Below, one piece after another: positions 11,859-24,412 of a stretch of DNA of 64,000 nucleotides. Below the pieces are notes generated by a model, which worked only from the letters and a program-made list of their open reading frames with translations, was not told the DNA's origin and did not search any database. Position numbers and translations under genes: made by a program. Origin of the DNA: Tetranychus cinnabarinus (lineage: Eukaryota; Arthropoda; Arachnida; Trombidiformes; Tetranychidae). The stretch is from the NCBI GenBank assembly GCA_022266195.1, contig WHVY01000003.1:11470001-11534000 (forward strand). Direction: 5' to 3'. Position 1 is the first letter of the stretch; every line of letters starts with the position of its first letter.

Positions 11859-14800
11859 ATGGCTAAAAATATTTGTGTTATTGGAAGTGGTGCATCTGGT
11901 TTAACTGCAATTAAGACTTGCTTGGAAGAAGGTTTCGATGTAACTTGTTATGAGCAATCAAATTTTATTGGCGGTCTGTGGAAGTATCGGGACCAGGATG
12001 AAGATGGATTGGCCTCAGTGGCTCGAACTACAATCATTAATTCATCTAAAGAAATGTCTGCCTACTCTGATTTCCCCCCTCCACCTGAATTTGCCAATTA
12101 CATGCACAACACAGCTATGGTAAGTAATTTAGTTCAACAATCTGACCCAATATGTTTGTTGACTTCTTGTCAATTTACATTATTAATGGCTACAACTTGA
12201 ATCAATACCTTGAAAAGGATACTAATAAATTATTGATACATGTAATTGGAAATGAGACAAATGGATAAATTGACTGATTTTTCCCGCTTTTTCTCACCAG
12301 CACGCATACTTTGAATTATATGCTGATCATTTCAAACTCAAACCACACGTGCAATTCAGACACAAAGTGATTCAAGTGACCAAAGCAGATGACTTTGAAA
12401 AAACTGGCCGTTGGAAAGTTACTGCTCTTGATTTAGATACAAACAACGAAGTGATATCAACATTTGATGGTGTAATGGTCTGTACTGGTCACCATGTTAA
12501 ACCATTGATTCCAAAATTCAAAGGACAAGAAAAATTTAAAGGTAAGTAAGCAAACAACAATTTTCGTTAAATTGACCATCTTTTATCATCTAATTTTCAG
12601 GTAAAATTGTACATACTCACTCGTATAAAAAGCCACAGCCTTTCGAAAATGAACGGGTTGTAGTTGTTGGTATTGGTAACTCAGGAGGTGATGCCGCTGT
12701 TGAATTGTCCATGTTTGCTAAAAAGGTGAGAAAATAGAGAAAATGGTTAATTCGGTAATTTGGTGAAAGAAAAAGAAAGTCAGAAACCAATAATCGATTA
12801 ATTTGATTTTTATTTCTCTTTTTCTTTCGACCCTTTGATTACTACTCTGAAAAATCATTCAAAAGTGACCTTCATTATCTTATATACGCAATGAATTGTA
12901 ATACTTTGACAATACCATCGGTCATTAGTTATGGATGATAAAACCACTGATCAGCTTCATTTAAAATCAATTTTTAAAAACCCAAGAATTCAGGTTAACC
13001 TCAATTAACACTTGATCAACTCATTTAGGTCATGTTAGAAGTGTAAAACAATTAGATTGACACTACTCACGACAAGAAACAACTAGTGTAATAGTAGTGC
13101 GTCGAGCTTTCATCTAATTATCTGTTACATCTTAACTTTCTTTCCTGGTTGATGTTTTACACCAAATATACCAAATATTATATTAAAAATAATGCATCAG
13201 AAATCACAACTTATAATTATCAGGCCAAGTGGACTATGAATGAAGGTCATTGTGATAAGATAATGGATGGAGATGGAACATTATCGAATTTTCCCGAAAA
13301 TTTTACATTTCTCATAATTTTGTGCCTAATTTCATTTGAATTGAAGGTTATAGTGCTTCAGCTTATGCATCACTAACCAATTATCTTTATCGAATTTTCT
13401 CAATTTTATTGAATTGATAATGCTAATTATTTTTTTAATTCTGTCAGGTTTATTTGGCCATACGAAGAGGATCATGGATTTTATGGAGAGTCGGGACGCA
13501 AGGACAACCAATGGACTCTGAACTAATCCGTCGTTTTTACGCTCAAGTAGTCAATATCGTTGGATTCAGAGTAGCATCTAAAATTCTTCAGTTTTTTGCT
13601 AATCTTCGATTTGATCACAAAGCTTATCGTATTCAACCAAGTCATGATGCTTTTTGTCAACATCCCACTGTCAATGATACTTTGGCTAATCGTGTAATAT
13701 CTGGTACTGTTGTGCTTAAAAATAATATAAAAGAGTTTACAGAAACTGGAGTTATATTCGAAGAGACTGAAGACGAAATTGAAATTGATTCTGTCATTTT
13801 GGCCACTGGTTATGAGATATCTTTTCCATTCCTGGATAAATCATTGCTTTGGTCATCTAATGAAAAGATTGAACTCTACAAAACAGTTTTCCCACCTAAA
13901 ACCTCTCATCCACACACATTGGCCATCATTGGTTTAATACAACCATTTGGACCTTTGGTACCAATCAGTGAAATGCAATGTCGCTGGTTTACACAGTTGA
14001 TGTCAGGTGAGTCTTGAAAATTCATTGTAAAACAAATGTAATAGTGTAGGAATCAGGTTTAAATTAACAAAATAGGGTCCGATTTCTGTTAATTTTTAGG
14101 TTTCGCCATCTCAAGCATATTTAGTTTGCAGAGAGCAGAAAAAAAATGTAGTAGAAAACGGAACAAAATAAAGTCCGATCTATCGGTACTTTTATTCGTA
14201 GTCAGACGCCGATTATGTAAAAAATCTCCGCTTTTGTTAACTTAATGTTAACATTGGCGATAAGACTGCTAACTCTCCATGTTTTAATCTGCATCTTGGT
14301 AAGCGTCTAAGTCTCGCCAAGTTCCGAGGTTAGGGTGATAAACAACATTGCTCACCCAGGGTTAACCGTCCTCTGAACCGTCCCGTCCTCCCTTCCTGAT
14401 GTATTCCCAGCTAAGCTGAGTACAACCTAGCGTATGGTAGGTATGAGACCTAGGTAGCAAGAACTAGACGACGCCTTAAAAGCTGGTACACAAGCAAAAA
14501 GTTGATTACTACCCAGACTACTAAAGTATTGACTATTTCAAAATTATTATTAATAACAATTTTATTATCTAATTTTGACAGGAAAGCGTAAGTTACCTTC
14601 ATTGAAAGTGATGATGGAAGATGTTATGAAGAAACGAGCTGAACACGATTCCCGTTTTTATTCAAGTCCACGTCACCAAATTCAAGTGGACTTTGATAGA
14701 ATTATGGACGAATTAGGTGAACAATTCGGAGCAAAGCCCAATTTAACAAAATTGTTCTTCTCTGACCCAGTTCTTTGGTATCATGTCTACTTCGGACCTT

Positions 14801-15012
14801 TATTACCTTATCATTACCGTATTAATGGACCTCATGCCTGGTCAGGAGCAAGGAAAGCAATTATGACAGTAGATGAACGTATTCAAGCTCCTTTACAGAC
14901 ACGAAAGTTGATTAATGTATCAACTAAATCAAATGACAATTTGGGAATGGCTAGCTTTATTATACCTATTTTTGCTATATTAATCTGTCTAATCAAGTTC
15001 TGGTTTCCATAA
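11859..15012 (+). CDS. Flavin-containing monooxygenase (FMO), intact
   Basis: Five exons, 11859-12119, 12301-12541, 12601-12725, 13448-14006 and 14582-15012, give 538 residues, the usual FMO length. FMOs use FAD and NADPH to oxygenate soft nucleophiles (N, S) in xenobiotics at the ER. Visible motifs in order: FAD-binding GSGASG (residues 9-14), the FMO signature FKGKIVHTHSYK (about 166-177), NADPH-binding GIGNSGGD (191-198), an ATGY motif (328-331), and a hydrophobic C-terminal anchor (MASFIIPIFAILICLIKF). All junctions keep frame with GT..AG ends. Intron 3 is 722 nt and intron 4 is 575 nt and oddly GC-rich in its middle. This is the only complete FMO here; four or more broken pieces of it lie among the F-box genes. 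Confidence 0.95.
14040..14560. repeat. GC-richer insert inside FMO intron 4, possible mobile element
   Basis: The middle of the intron (about 14.2-14.5 kb) departs from the surrounding AT-rich composition. It has CCGTCC/CCTCCC stretches and small self-complementary pieces, such as GGGTGA with TCACCC and TAGGT repeats. No coding frame is present. Ends and target duplication could not be fixed, so this is only a candidate non-autonomous element. Confidence 0.35.
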
Positions 15013-15017
15013 TTCAC

Positions 15018-15023
15018 AATAAA
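15018..15023 (+). terminator. Candidate poly(A) signal of FMO
   Basis: AATAAA begins 6 nt after the stop codon. Confidence 0.45.
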
Positions 15024-15045
15024 AATATAGCATTTGATTTTATGT

Positions 15046-15763
15046 TAACAAGAAACTAATGCGATCATGGCTGATCGCAAGTTTCTTTTAACCACCCATG
15101 CTAACCGTCTTTTCACGGTAATGTCCACCACCCAATCTAACACATCCGTCAAATCAACTAAACCAATCATCTCTTTTTGTCCACCACTTCCATTAACAAC
15201 TTTAGAGTGGCTTTATTCCACCACATTTTCAAACACTTTTTCTTATAAGATTAACCCCACACCCAGATCCACCAAATTTTTGACCACTTTTTGAGGTATG
15301 ATGCGATTAATAGTGGACATGCTAGATGGTGTAAAAGTGGTCAAGATGGTGGTGGACAATTTTGTTGAGAAAATTCTTTTAAAAAAGTGATGTTTTGATT
15401 GATTTGGTGGATGTGTTGGATTGAGTGGTAGACAATATGGTGAAAAAAGCCTCTCTTAACTCTTTACTCAAATGACAAATTTTTACATAAAATCCTGGTC
15501 CAACAATGAACCATCAACTTGAAAAACAAAAAAGTTTTTCCCCCTTTTTCAATGTTATTGAATACGGATTCTACATTTTTTCCCCCAACCTCTATTTTCA
15601 TGAATTTCTTAGAGATCTGAATTCTGAGGTGAGGTTACCTATTTTTCGTGGATGTAGTTGAATTTGGGCTATCATGCTGTGTAATTTTTTTTCTTAGAAC
15701 CCGCTCAGTTTGGCCACAATCTTGACACAAAAATTTGATACATTGACTTTATATATTGTGTAG
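15046..15763. mobile_element. Inserted foldback-like element downstream of FMO
   Basis: The second copy of this locus (about 22.19 kb) runs straight through this site and lacks about 718 bp, so one copy gained or lost the segment. It holds imperfect inverted arms of about 50 bp (roughly 15109-15157 and 15397-15449) built of CCACC/GGTGG-rich sequence. A smaller palindrome around 15050-15090 contains GCGATCATGGCTGATCGC. A 75-codon frame inside looks accidental. No transposase was seen. The class is uncertain. Confidence 0.6.
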
Positions 15764-15819
15764 ATTGTTGTTCTTTGTTATTATTTGGAGAGATTCTTTT
15801 ATTGAAACTGTTTATACCA

Positions 15820-15885
15820 TTCTTTCAATTCAATTCAATTCAATTTAATTATTATTTTTATTATTATTAATATTAATATTACAAG
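15820..15885. repeat. Simple repeat (AATTC)n / (ATT)n
   Basis: A short AATTC run passes into an ATT-rich run. The same junction recurs at about 22260-22315 in the duplicated block. Confidence 0.8.
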
Positions 15886-16260
15886 AGTTCCGAATCAAGA
15901 GCTGCAATTTAAAAGTTCTACTTTACTATTAGCTGAAAATCTATTATATACGAGCGCTTTAAGTGAATTTGAAATCATTATTTTGCTTAAATCTGAAATT
16001 TCGAGAGAGATTGAGAGAATCATGAAAACGATTTGACAATTTATTCACTTTACACGATATTCTGCAACCTTTATGAAAGTTATCTGCGGGTCTGCGAAAC
16101 TTAATTTTCAGTTAAAGTTCTAATTCATCGACAAAGACATCTCTTTAGATTAGACAATCGATTTAATTCACTAAAAAACAGATCGAGAAATAAAGTGATT
16201 AAAGTTTAGAGACTAATTTCAAGCTCTTCGATTGGGCTTGTACAAATAAGTATGTGGTTT

Positions 16261-18023
16261 TCAATAATCAATAGGAATCAAGAGATGTGGAAGGCGAAGC
16301 AAATCTTTAAGAAAACAATGTTTCATGAAATCAAAGCCTCGACTGATTCTTTCAAATTTAGTGGACAACTGAGGCCAATCTGAGTCGATTTCATTGTAAT
16401 TGCCATTGAAGTAAAACTTGATTGATCTTCCATATCTTTTACAATGACTTTGAACACAATCAGCAGCTCTTTGAGTGACTCCATAACAATCACAAACATC
16501 AAGTAGCACTAAGTTGGGTAAAATATGAACCAATTGCTCGATATGTTCATCTGTTATTTGCCAAAGCTTCCTTAACGCAAGATGCTTGAGATTCGGATAT
16601 TTCTTAAACAATCTTTCAAAATCATTCCAACTGTTCTCGCAAGAATCATACTGTAAGTATAAAATTAGTTTACATTGATTAAATTTTGAAGCTTCCATGT
16701 TGTAACCTGTATGTAAATATTCCAACGATATTTTCCAAAAAGCAATTAAATTTAAAATCGAATTGATACTTACAGTACTTATAACTAAATCTTGTAAATA
16801 TTGGAGTTTTATTGTTTCATCAACAAAAAAGCGATCATTCAAGTTAATATGTGCACTTTGTAAATTTGGACATGAATCCATGACCTGGAAACTATGAACT
16901 ATAAACAAGCCACCACAACTTCGTAAGCTCAGTTCAAGTATTTTAAGCTTTTCCAATACTGGACCATCGTAGTATTGGGATTCACTGTTGATACTTAATC
17001 TTTCAAGATTTGGGAAATAATGTGCGTCTCTTTGGAAACTAGCTAAATCATACACACCGCACAATTGTTTTATACTGAAACCATTATGTTGCATGCTTGG
17101 CTCAAATAAATCGCAGGATACTATTTCGGGTTTATCAGGATGTTTGAATGGTGACCAAGCAATTAATCCTTCCAAAGATTCTTGATTTCTGACTAATGCA
17201 GCAATATCTTTGTATTCTACTTTTTTATAAAGTCCATCAGAAATTTTAGCAAACTAAATTGAAAACAAAAATAGAGTAAAAAATCAATACAAAATTATCA
17301 ATCGAAATGAAATTGAATCAATTATATCAACCTACTTTTAAATTTGAAAATAATGTGCTTAAACAAGTTCCATCAATCGGTTCGGTTCCTCGATAATAAA
17401 CACAATGATCCATCTGCAGATTTTCTGCTAAAATATAAATTGATTCAAACAGGGAACCGTTAACAGTGAGAATAACTATTAATGAAAATCTGGCACTTAC
17501 CAGTAAAATATTTAACTTTTTTGGTTCGCTTAAGAATTAAATGACTCCATTTGATACACACTGCAATAAAAATGTTATGCAATTACTAAAATTTCAGTTG
17601 ATTTGCTCAATTATTAACCAATTGGCTTCATAATTCATACAATCCAATGCAATGTTTGCAAAGTATTCCAATACTACGGCTCAAGAGTCAGATAATGGAC
17701 TGATGTGATGCCCACATTGTGGTCAATGTTCAGCACAGGATAAAACAGATGTTACATTCAGATACAACTTTAATAATAATGATCAAAGTTAGCTTATACA
17801 AGACTTTTTACGGTAACTTTCACTGGTACAGCAAATAGCGACCAGGTTGACTTAAAAAATTATCGCTGAAGGTATAGAATATTTCAATGGAGTATATAAT
17901 TGTTATGATAAAGAAAAAACATGATTGATAATTACCTTTATAGCAGTTTATTAAATCATCCAAGTTATTCAAATAATCAAAAATGGTGAGCAAACAATCA
18001 TCTGGAAGTCCATTAATCAACAT
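16261..18023 (-). CDS. F-box/LRR-like protein, copy A
   Basis: Exons 17936-18023, 17501-17560, 17336-17427, 16774-17253 and 16261-16650 give 369 residues in frame. Residues 1-50 form an F-box (LPDDCLLTIFDYL, then VCIKWSHLI), which in the known family docks on Skp1 of an SCF ubiquitin ligase. The remainder has leucine-rich units (LEKLKILEL, CPNLQSAHI, YPNLKHLAL, LPNLVLLDV) and the family C-terminus SRGFDFMKHCFLKD. This is a five-exon form in which the usual exons 4 and 5 are one. The last 123-nt intron has no stop and is a multiple of three, so its retention would still encode protein. It is divergent from copy B, with starts about 540 bp apart. The substrate is unknown. Confidence 0.88.
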
Positions 18024-18565
18024 TGTAAAATAAACTTATGGCAAAACTACAGTTTTTTCGTGAATCGTATGATTTTAGTTGAGTTTGAATAAATAGTTAA
18101 TTCTAGTTGACATAGAGGTCAGCAGTAGATTGAGATAATTTGCATTTTGAATTAAATTAGATTTTGTTTAGTTTTTTGTTTCATATTCGATACAGAATCA
18201 CTTGGAATCGAATGTAGTTGTTTTTGAATTTAATTAAAATGCGCACTAGTCTGATATAATATTAGACTCATCGAGAGATCTCATTAACTCATACAAATAA
18301 TATTTAATGTAATTTTAATGTACTCTAGCTTCAGACATAAGTTAATCTTTGATAAGCGCCGTCTACTATACTACCAATGGCCTAATTAAACATCTCATGT
18401 ACAGTAGATGGCGTTTATCAGAAATTGGATTATCCGTTAAACTAATGCTAGACTCAAAAAAATTATGGTGCTTTTGTTTTTCAAACTTTGCTGTTTGTCT
18501 GTTAACCTCTTGTTTAAAATCACCAGACTCAAGTGAAAACTTCAGTTAAAAATATTTATTTTAAA
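18024..18565. promoter_or_regulatory. Shared upstream region of head-to-head copies A and B
   Basis: A 542-bp bidirectional spacer. On the A side it has the family upstream block near 18111-18142; on the B side a 69-nt hairpin at 18351-18419. The same arrangement recurs between copies C and D. Confidence 0.6.
18351..18419 (+). repeat. Conserved 69-nt hairpin upstream of copy B
   Basis: Arms of 21 nt (GATAAGCGCCGTCTACTATAC and its complement) are separated by 27 nt. Two of the arm mismatches would be G-U pairs in RNA; one further position is mispaired in this copy. It ends about 147 nt before the start codon. Confidence 0.7.
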
Positions 18566-20744
18566 ATGTTGATCAATGAACTTCCCGACGATTGTTTGCT
18601 CGCCATTTTTGATCATCTTAATGATCTGAAAGATTTACTAAACTGCTTTAAAGGTAATTATCAATCATGTTTTTGAATGAAATCGTTTCAGCGTAAGCCA
18701 CAAAAATCGACCCTCGTCAAATGAAATCTTATCTATTTTGTCACTATGTTTGTAAAGGATAAGTTCAGTGGCTCTTGAGTTACATCGACCCAATTGTGCA
18801 TTTTTTGACTCCTTATAAGACTTTAGTATAAGCTTACACCTAGACTTTGTATAAAACCCATTTTGAGCTCATCAGAAGCAGATTTAGAAGTATCTTGGCC
18901 AGTTTGTGAGAAACAATAAATAAAGTGCCGCGATTTTGACTGAACGCGACTTCATACGAAACTTTTGATAAGACGAAACATGAATTTCCAATTTCACGAG
19001 AGTCGATTCTTCGTGACCCACTCCTCACCCAGTTGCATGCCTGCAGCGATGGTAATATTTTTAAGTCCACCTGGTCGACAATTTGCTGAATTTCTTATTT
19101 TGAGCTTCGGATTTTGAGTAGTAATGCAAAACGCATTGCAAAAGTTTCGTCTGTTTGAAATATCTTTTGGTATTTTATGACCATTACATCACTCAATCAT
19201 CTGACTGTTGAGGCGCAATATTTGAATAGATGGCAAGTCGTGTTGTGTTGTTGTGTTGCAAATGAATAATATTTGAGCAAATAAGCACTTTTATTAATAA
19301 TAATTCAATAAAAATTTCATTTCAGTGTGTCTTAAATGGAGTCAGTTAATTGCTGTACGAGCTAAAAAAGTTAAGTATTTTATAGGTAAGAATTAAGTTT
19401 CATTAGTTCTTATTCTTATTGTGATCAATCTATTAATCGAAAAAATTTATATTTTCAGAGCATCCTGATTATTCAGCTGACTATGTTTTTTATGAAGACA
19501 GAGATATGATTGATCTAGTCGGTCTGAGCACATTATTTTCAAATTTAATAGTAAGTTGATATAGTTAATCAAATCTCTTTTTCAATTTTTCATTAAATTA
19601 AATTTAATTTTAATTTTCTTATTTGTTTTTTCAACTCAGATTGCTGAATTGACTGATGAATTCCAAGGAAAAGTAAAATTTGAAGATATTGTTGCATTCG
19701 TACGAAATCATGAATCTTTGAAAGGAATAATCACTTATTCTGCTGAAGCAGTGGAAACATGTTGTGATAAACTCGAAATGCTAGCTATGCTCGAGTGTAG
19801 TGAGCCACGCATTCTACGAAATTGTTCCAGTATGAAACAATTGCGTACTTTTGCTTATTATACTCTAGATGATCTCAAAGAGGATGCACAATATTTGCCG
19901 AATCTCGAAAGACTACAAATTATTCTTAATGGTGATTATATAAATATTTTTTTCAGAAATGTTTACTTATAAAAATCCATCTTGCATCCTCAGGCAGTTA
20001 CCTCAATGGTCCAGTATTGGAAAAGCTCAAAGTAGTTGAAATGTCCTCAAATGTTTTCAATCTTGCTGCGATTTTTTACGGTTTCCAGTTCATGGATTCA
20101 TGTCCGAATTTACAAAGTGCCCATATTACCATGATTTCTAAAACCGTGCTTGTTGATGAAACATTAAAACACGAATGTTTGCAAGATTTAGTGATACATT
20201 TTGTAAGTATTAATTGCATTCGAAATGCCTTTTTGAAAAATATTTTCGGAGTATCCGAATTTATTCAATCTATTAAAGATTGTAAGCAAAAAGATTCAGT
20301 TACGACAGCGTGAAAGGGTCCCCAATCCACATAAACTAATTGATTTCATATTTACAGTATTATAATGACCGAATCTGGAATGATTTGAAAAGAACTCTGC
20401 TTAAATATCCGAATCTCAAACATCTTAGTTTGCGGACCACAGAGCAAATAACAGATAAACATATCAAGCAATTGGTTCATTTGTTACCCAGTTTGGTTAT
20501 ATTTGATGTTTCTAGATGTGATGGTGTCACTCAAAAAGCTGCTGATTATGTTAAAGATCATTATAAACGAAATGGAAGATCAACCAAATTTTACTTCAAT
20601 GGGAATTGCCATGAAATCAAATCAGATTGGCCTCAGTTGTCCACTAAACGGGAAAGAATTAGCCGAGGTTTCGATTTCATGAAACATTGCTTTCTTAAAG
20701 ATTTTTACGACCTTTCATATTTTTTGGTTCCAATTGATTATTGA
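18566..20744 (+). CDS. F-box/LRR-like protein, copy B
   Basis: Six exons, 18566-18653, 19326-19385, 19459-19550, 19640-19931, 19994-20202 and 20358-20744, give 375 residues. Here the LRR region is split by a 62-nt intron, unlike copy A. The F-box is MLINELPDDCLLAIFDHL with VCLKWSQLIAVRAKKVKYF. The fourth exon carries the CDKLEML..SSMKQLRTF..YLPNLERL pattern typical of six-exon copies. The last exon reads KRTLLKYPNLKHLSLRTTEQ and closes with SRGFDFMKHCFLKDFYD. Intron 1 is 672 nt, longer than elsewhere, and contains no gene that I can see. Expected role: substrate receptor of an SCF ligase. Confidence 0.88.
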
Positions 20745-21144
20745 AAACCACATACATGTACTTATTAAAATATTTGATATTTTGTACCTCGGAAACCAAT
20801 TCAATGAGTTTGAACTTAATCTCTATTACCTATACTCTATTCGCGGTCTTTTTTTTACGTGACCTTCCACGTTTCTTGATTTTGAAAGCCGCATACGCGT
20901 GAATATTACCTATTGTCTAACCTAAAAAGTTGTTCACCATGATTTTGAAAATTCCATTTTTTGACCATTCTTAAATTTTTAGATGCTGGTAAAATAATGC
21001 TAATTTTCGTGTTTCTCATTTCGTTGGCTTTTGACTTTCTTTTAATTTTGATTACTGAACAAAAAAATTTCATTAGAATTAATAATTCTGCAAATATACA
21101 GAAATTAACAAATTTTTGTTCTTGTTTATTAGTGGACTAGGAAA
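20745..21144. other. 3' flank of copy B
   Basis: AT-rich and matching the 3' flank of copy D (26.87-27.06 kb). It includes a decayed CCACGTTTCTTGATT stretch resembling the very end of another F-box copy. Nothing else is supported. Confidence 0.5.
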
Positions 21145-21525
21145 TTACACAATTTTTCTGATGATAATCAACGTTGAATGAGATGGGTGATGAATATGAG
21201 GGTTGTAATGGTGATTCTGTAAATGAAGTCTATTTGATGAAGGAGATTTATTTGTGTCACATGAGAAAAGGGCTTTTGCTTTCCGACGAAGTCTACTGTT
21301 GAGGTCTTTATATTTGTGAGAAGGTGAATGAGGTGATCTGGTAGATTTCATGGTATAGCTTGTCAATGATGAATACGACTTGATATAAAATTTCAATTTT
21401 GGAGGCAAAGGTAACTGTTCAACTCCGTAAACAGTGGTACATGAAACGATAGATCTACAGCAAAGCTCTGTTAAGGAAAGAACTGAATTATGCCTCCAGA
21501 CATTAACTGTCTGACATTCACTACA
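21145..21525 (-). pseudogene. SOCS-box-like gene fragment
   Basis: Read on the - strand, this stretch is open for about 126 codons. It begins after an acceptor-like AG preceded by an in-frame stop. Near its start it carries SLTELCCRSIV and then LPLPPKLKFYI. That order matches the BC box and the LPLPP Cul5-box part of a SOCS box, the C-terminal module of ASB/SPSB-type Cullin-2/5 ubiquitin ligase adaptors. No ankyrin or SPRY exon is visible upstream; an FMO fragment occupies that place. The SOCS box is followed by about 75 basic, Ser/His-rich residues, which is unusual because the module is normally terminal. Probably a stranded last exon, less likely a short expressed gene. Confidence 0.5.
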
Positions 21526-21639
21526 CTATCTGGGTTTTACAGAAAAGGCTCATCAGGATGAATCAGTTTAACATGAGTACTATGAAAAAAATCATTACCT
21601 CAAGTGAAAGTCCTAACTAAGAACTATTTTTATACAAAA

Positions 21640-22168
21640 CATCGTTTGTACGCTCAATTAGTCAATATCGTTGGATTCAGAGTAGCAAATAAAATTGTTC
21701 AGATATTCCCTAATCTTCGATTTGATCACCAACGCTAATGGAAAGATTGAACTTTACACAACAGTTTTCCAACCAAAAGCAATGAAGAAACGAGCTAAAC
21801 ACGATTCCCGTTTTTATTCAAGTCCACGTCACCAAATTCAAGTGGACTTTGATAGAATTATGGATGAATTAGGTGAACAATTCGGAGCAAAGCCCAATTT
21901 AACAAAATTGTTCTTCTCTGACCCAGTTCTTTGGTATCATGTCTACTTCGGACCTTTACTACCTTATCATTACCGTATTAATGGACCTCATGCATGGTCA
22001 GGAGCAAGTAAAGCAATTATGACAGTGGATCAACGTATTCAAGCTCCTTTACAGACACGAAAGTTGATTAATGTATCAACTAAATCAAATGAAAATTTGG
22101 GAATGGCTAGCTTTATTATACCTATTTTTGCTATTTTAATCTGTCTCATCAAGTTCTGGTTTCCATAA
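21640..22168 (+). pseudogene. FMO fragment 1 (exon 4 pieces fused to exon 5)
   Basis: The 3' part (from about 21783) is nearly identical to the last FMO exon, keeps frame to the same stop and retains the C-terminal anchor. Before it lie two short pieces of FMO exon 4, joined directly to exon 5 sequence inside both exons. That shows internal deletions rather than reverse transcription. FAD and NADPH motifs are absent, so no active enzyme can be made. Confidence 0.88.
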
Positions 22169-22648
22169 TTTACAATCAAAATATAGCAATTGATTTTATG
22201 TGAATTGTTGTTCTTTGTTAGACGACGAGATTCTTTCATTGAAACTGTTTATACCATTCTTTCAATTCAATTCAATTCAATTTAATTGTTATTATTATTA
22301 TTATTATTAATATTACAAGAGTTCCGAAGCAAGAGCTGCAATTTAAAAGTTCTACTTTAATATTAGCTCTCAAAGCTATTATACAAGAGTGCTTTAAGTT
22401 CGAGTAAATTTGAAATCATTATTTAACTTAAATCTAAAATTTCGATAGAGATTGAGGGAATCATGAATCATTTTAGCAATTTATTCAATTTATTTATTTA
22501 TAAAGTTCTAATTCATTGACAAAGACATCTCTTTAAATTAGAAAATCGATTAGATACACTAAAAAATAGATGGCGAAATAAAGTGATTGAAGTTTAGAGA
22601 CTAATTTCAAGCTCTTCGATTGGGCTTGTACAAATAAGTATGTGGTTT
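22169..22648. other. Spacer between FMO fragment 1 and copy C
   Basis: Collinear with the 15.76-16.26 kb region but without the 718-bp insert. Includes the AATTC/ATT simple repeat at about 22260-22315. No gene. Confidence 0.65.
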
Positions 22649-24412
22649 TCAATAATCAATAGGAATCAATAAATGTGGAAGGCGAAAAAAATCTTTTAGA
22701 AAACAATGTTTCATGAAATCAAAGCCTCGACTAATTCTTTCAAATTTAGTGGACAACTGAGGCCAATCTGATTGGATTTGAGTTTTATCATTGAAGTAAA
22801 ACTTGATTGATCTTCCATATCTTTTACAATAATCCTGGACATACTTAGCAGCTCTTTGAGTGACTCCATAACAATTACGAACATCAAGTAGCACTAAGTT
22901 GGGTAAAATATGAACCAATTGCTCGATATGTTCATCTGTTATTTGCCAAAGCTTCCTTAACGCAAGATGCTTGAGATTGGGATATTTCTTTAACAATCTT
23001 TCAAAATCATTCCAACTGTTCTCGCAATAATTATACTGTAAGTATAAAATTAGTTTACATTGATTAAATTTTGAACCTTCCATGTTGTAACCTGTATGTA
23101 AATATTCCAACGATATTTTCCAAAAAGCAATTAAATTTAAAATCGAATTGATACTTACAGTACTTATAACTAAATCTTGTAAATATTGGAGTTTTATTGT
23201 TTCATCAACAAAAAAGCGATCATTCACGACAATATGTGCACTTTGTAAATTTGGACATGAATCCATGACCTGGAAACTATGAACTATAAACAAGCCACCA
23301 CCACTACATAAGTACAGTTCAAGTATTTTAAGCTTTTCCAATACTGGACCATCGTAGTATTGGGATCCACATAAGATATGCAATCTTTCAAGATTTGGGA
23401 AATAATGTGCGCATTTTTGGAAACTAGCTAAATCATACACACTGCACAATTGTTTCATACTGAAACCATTATGTTGCATGCTTGGCTCAAATAAATCGCA
23501 GGATACTATTTTGGGCTTATCAGGATGTTCGAATGATTTGCAAGCTCTTAATCCTTCCAAAGATTCTTGATTTCTGACTAATGCAGCAATATCTTTGTAT
23601 TCTACTTTTTTATGAAGTGAAGAGATTTGAGCAAACTAAATTGAAAACAAAAATAGAGTAAAAAATGAATACAAAATTAGCAATCGAAATGAAATTGAGT
23701 CAATCATATAAACCTACTTTTAAATTTGAAAATAATGTGCTTAAACAAGTTCCATCAATCGGTTCCTCTCCTTCATGATAAACACAATGATCCATCTGCG
23801 GATAACTTTCTGCAACGCAAATTGATTCAAACAGGGAACCGTTAACAATGAGAATACATTGTAACTATTAATGAAAATCTGGACTTACCTATAAAATATT
23901 TAACTTTTTTGGTTCGCTTAAGAATTAAATGACTCCATTTGATACACACTGCGATAAAAATGTTATCGAATTACTAAAATTTCAGTTGATTTACCCAATT
24001 ATTAACCAATTGGCTTCATAATTCATACAATCCAATGCAATGTTTGCAAAGTATTCAAATAATACGACTCAAGAGTCAGATAATGGACTGATGTGATGAC
24101 CACATTGTGGTCAATGTTCATCACAGGATAAAACAGATGTTTTATTCAGATGAAACTTTAATAATAATGATCAAAGTTAGCTTATACAAGACTTTCTACG
24201 GTAACTTTCACTGGTACAGCAAATAGTCGACCAGGTTGACTTAAAAAATTATCGCTGAAGGTATAGAATATTTCAATGGAGTATATAATTGTTATGATAA
24301 AGAAAAAACATGATTGATAATTACCTTTATAGCAGTTTATTAAATCATCCAAGTTATTCAAATAATCAAAAATGGTGAGCAAACAATCATCTGGAAGTCC
24401 ATTAATCAACAT
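22649..24412 (-). CDS. F-box/LRR-like protein, copy C (recent duplicate of A)
   Basis: Exons 24325-24412, 23889-23948, 23718-23809, 23159-23635 and 22649-23035 give 367 residues, in the same five-exon form as copy A and very similar along exons and introns. Differences cluster in the LRR exon (ICGSQY against INSESQY, one residue fewer near FAQISSLHKK) and in a short indel before the SDWPQLST segment. The last intron is again 123 nt and open. The start codon context and upstream spacer match A. Part of the copied block FMO 3' end + C + D. Confidence 0.88.

Noticed and set aside
13149..13376. Open frame inside FMO intron 3
   Set aside because: The FMO exons on both sides splice cleanly across it; no family match.
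15067..15294. Open frame MADRKFLLTTHANRLF...
   Set aside because: It lies in the inverted-repeat insert; the translation mirrors repeat structure and has no domain.
16261..17175. Treating the 304-codon frame of copy A as a single-exon gene
   Set aside because: Conserved GT..AG sites, F-box exons upstream and the paralogues show a five-exon gene; the open intron is noted separately as a finding.
21783..22168. A second functional FMO gene
   Set aside because: Only exon 5 and scraps of exon 4 are present; FAD and NADPH sites are missing and the joins lie inside exons.
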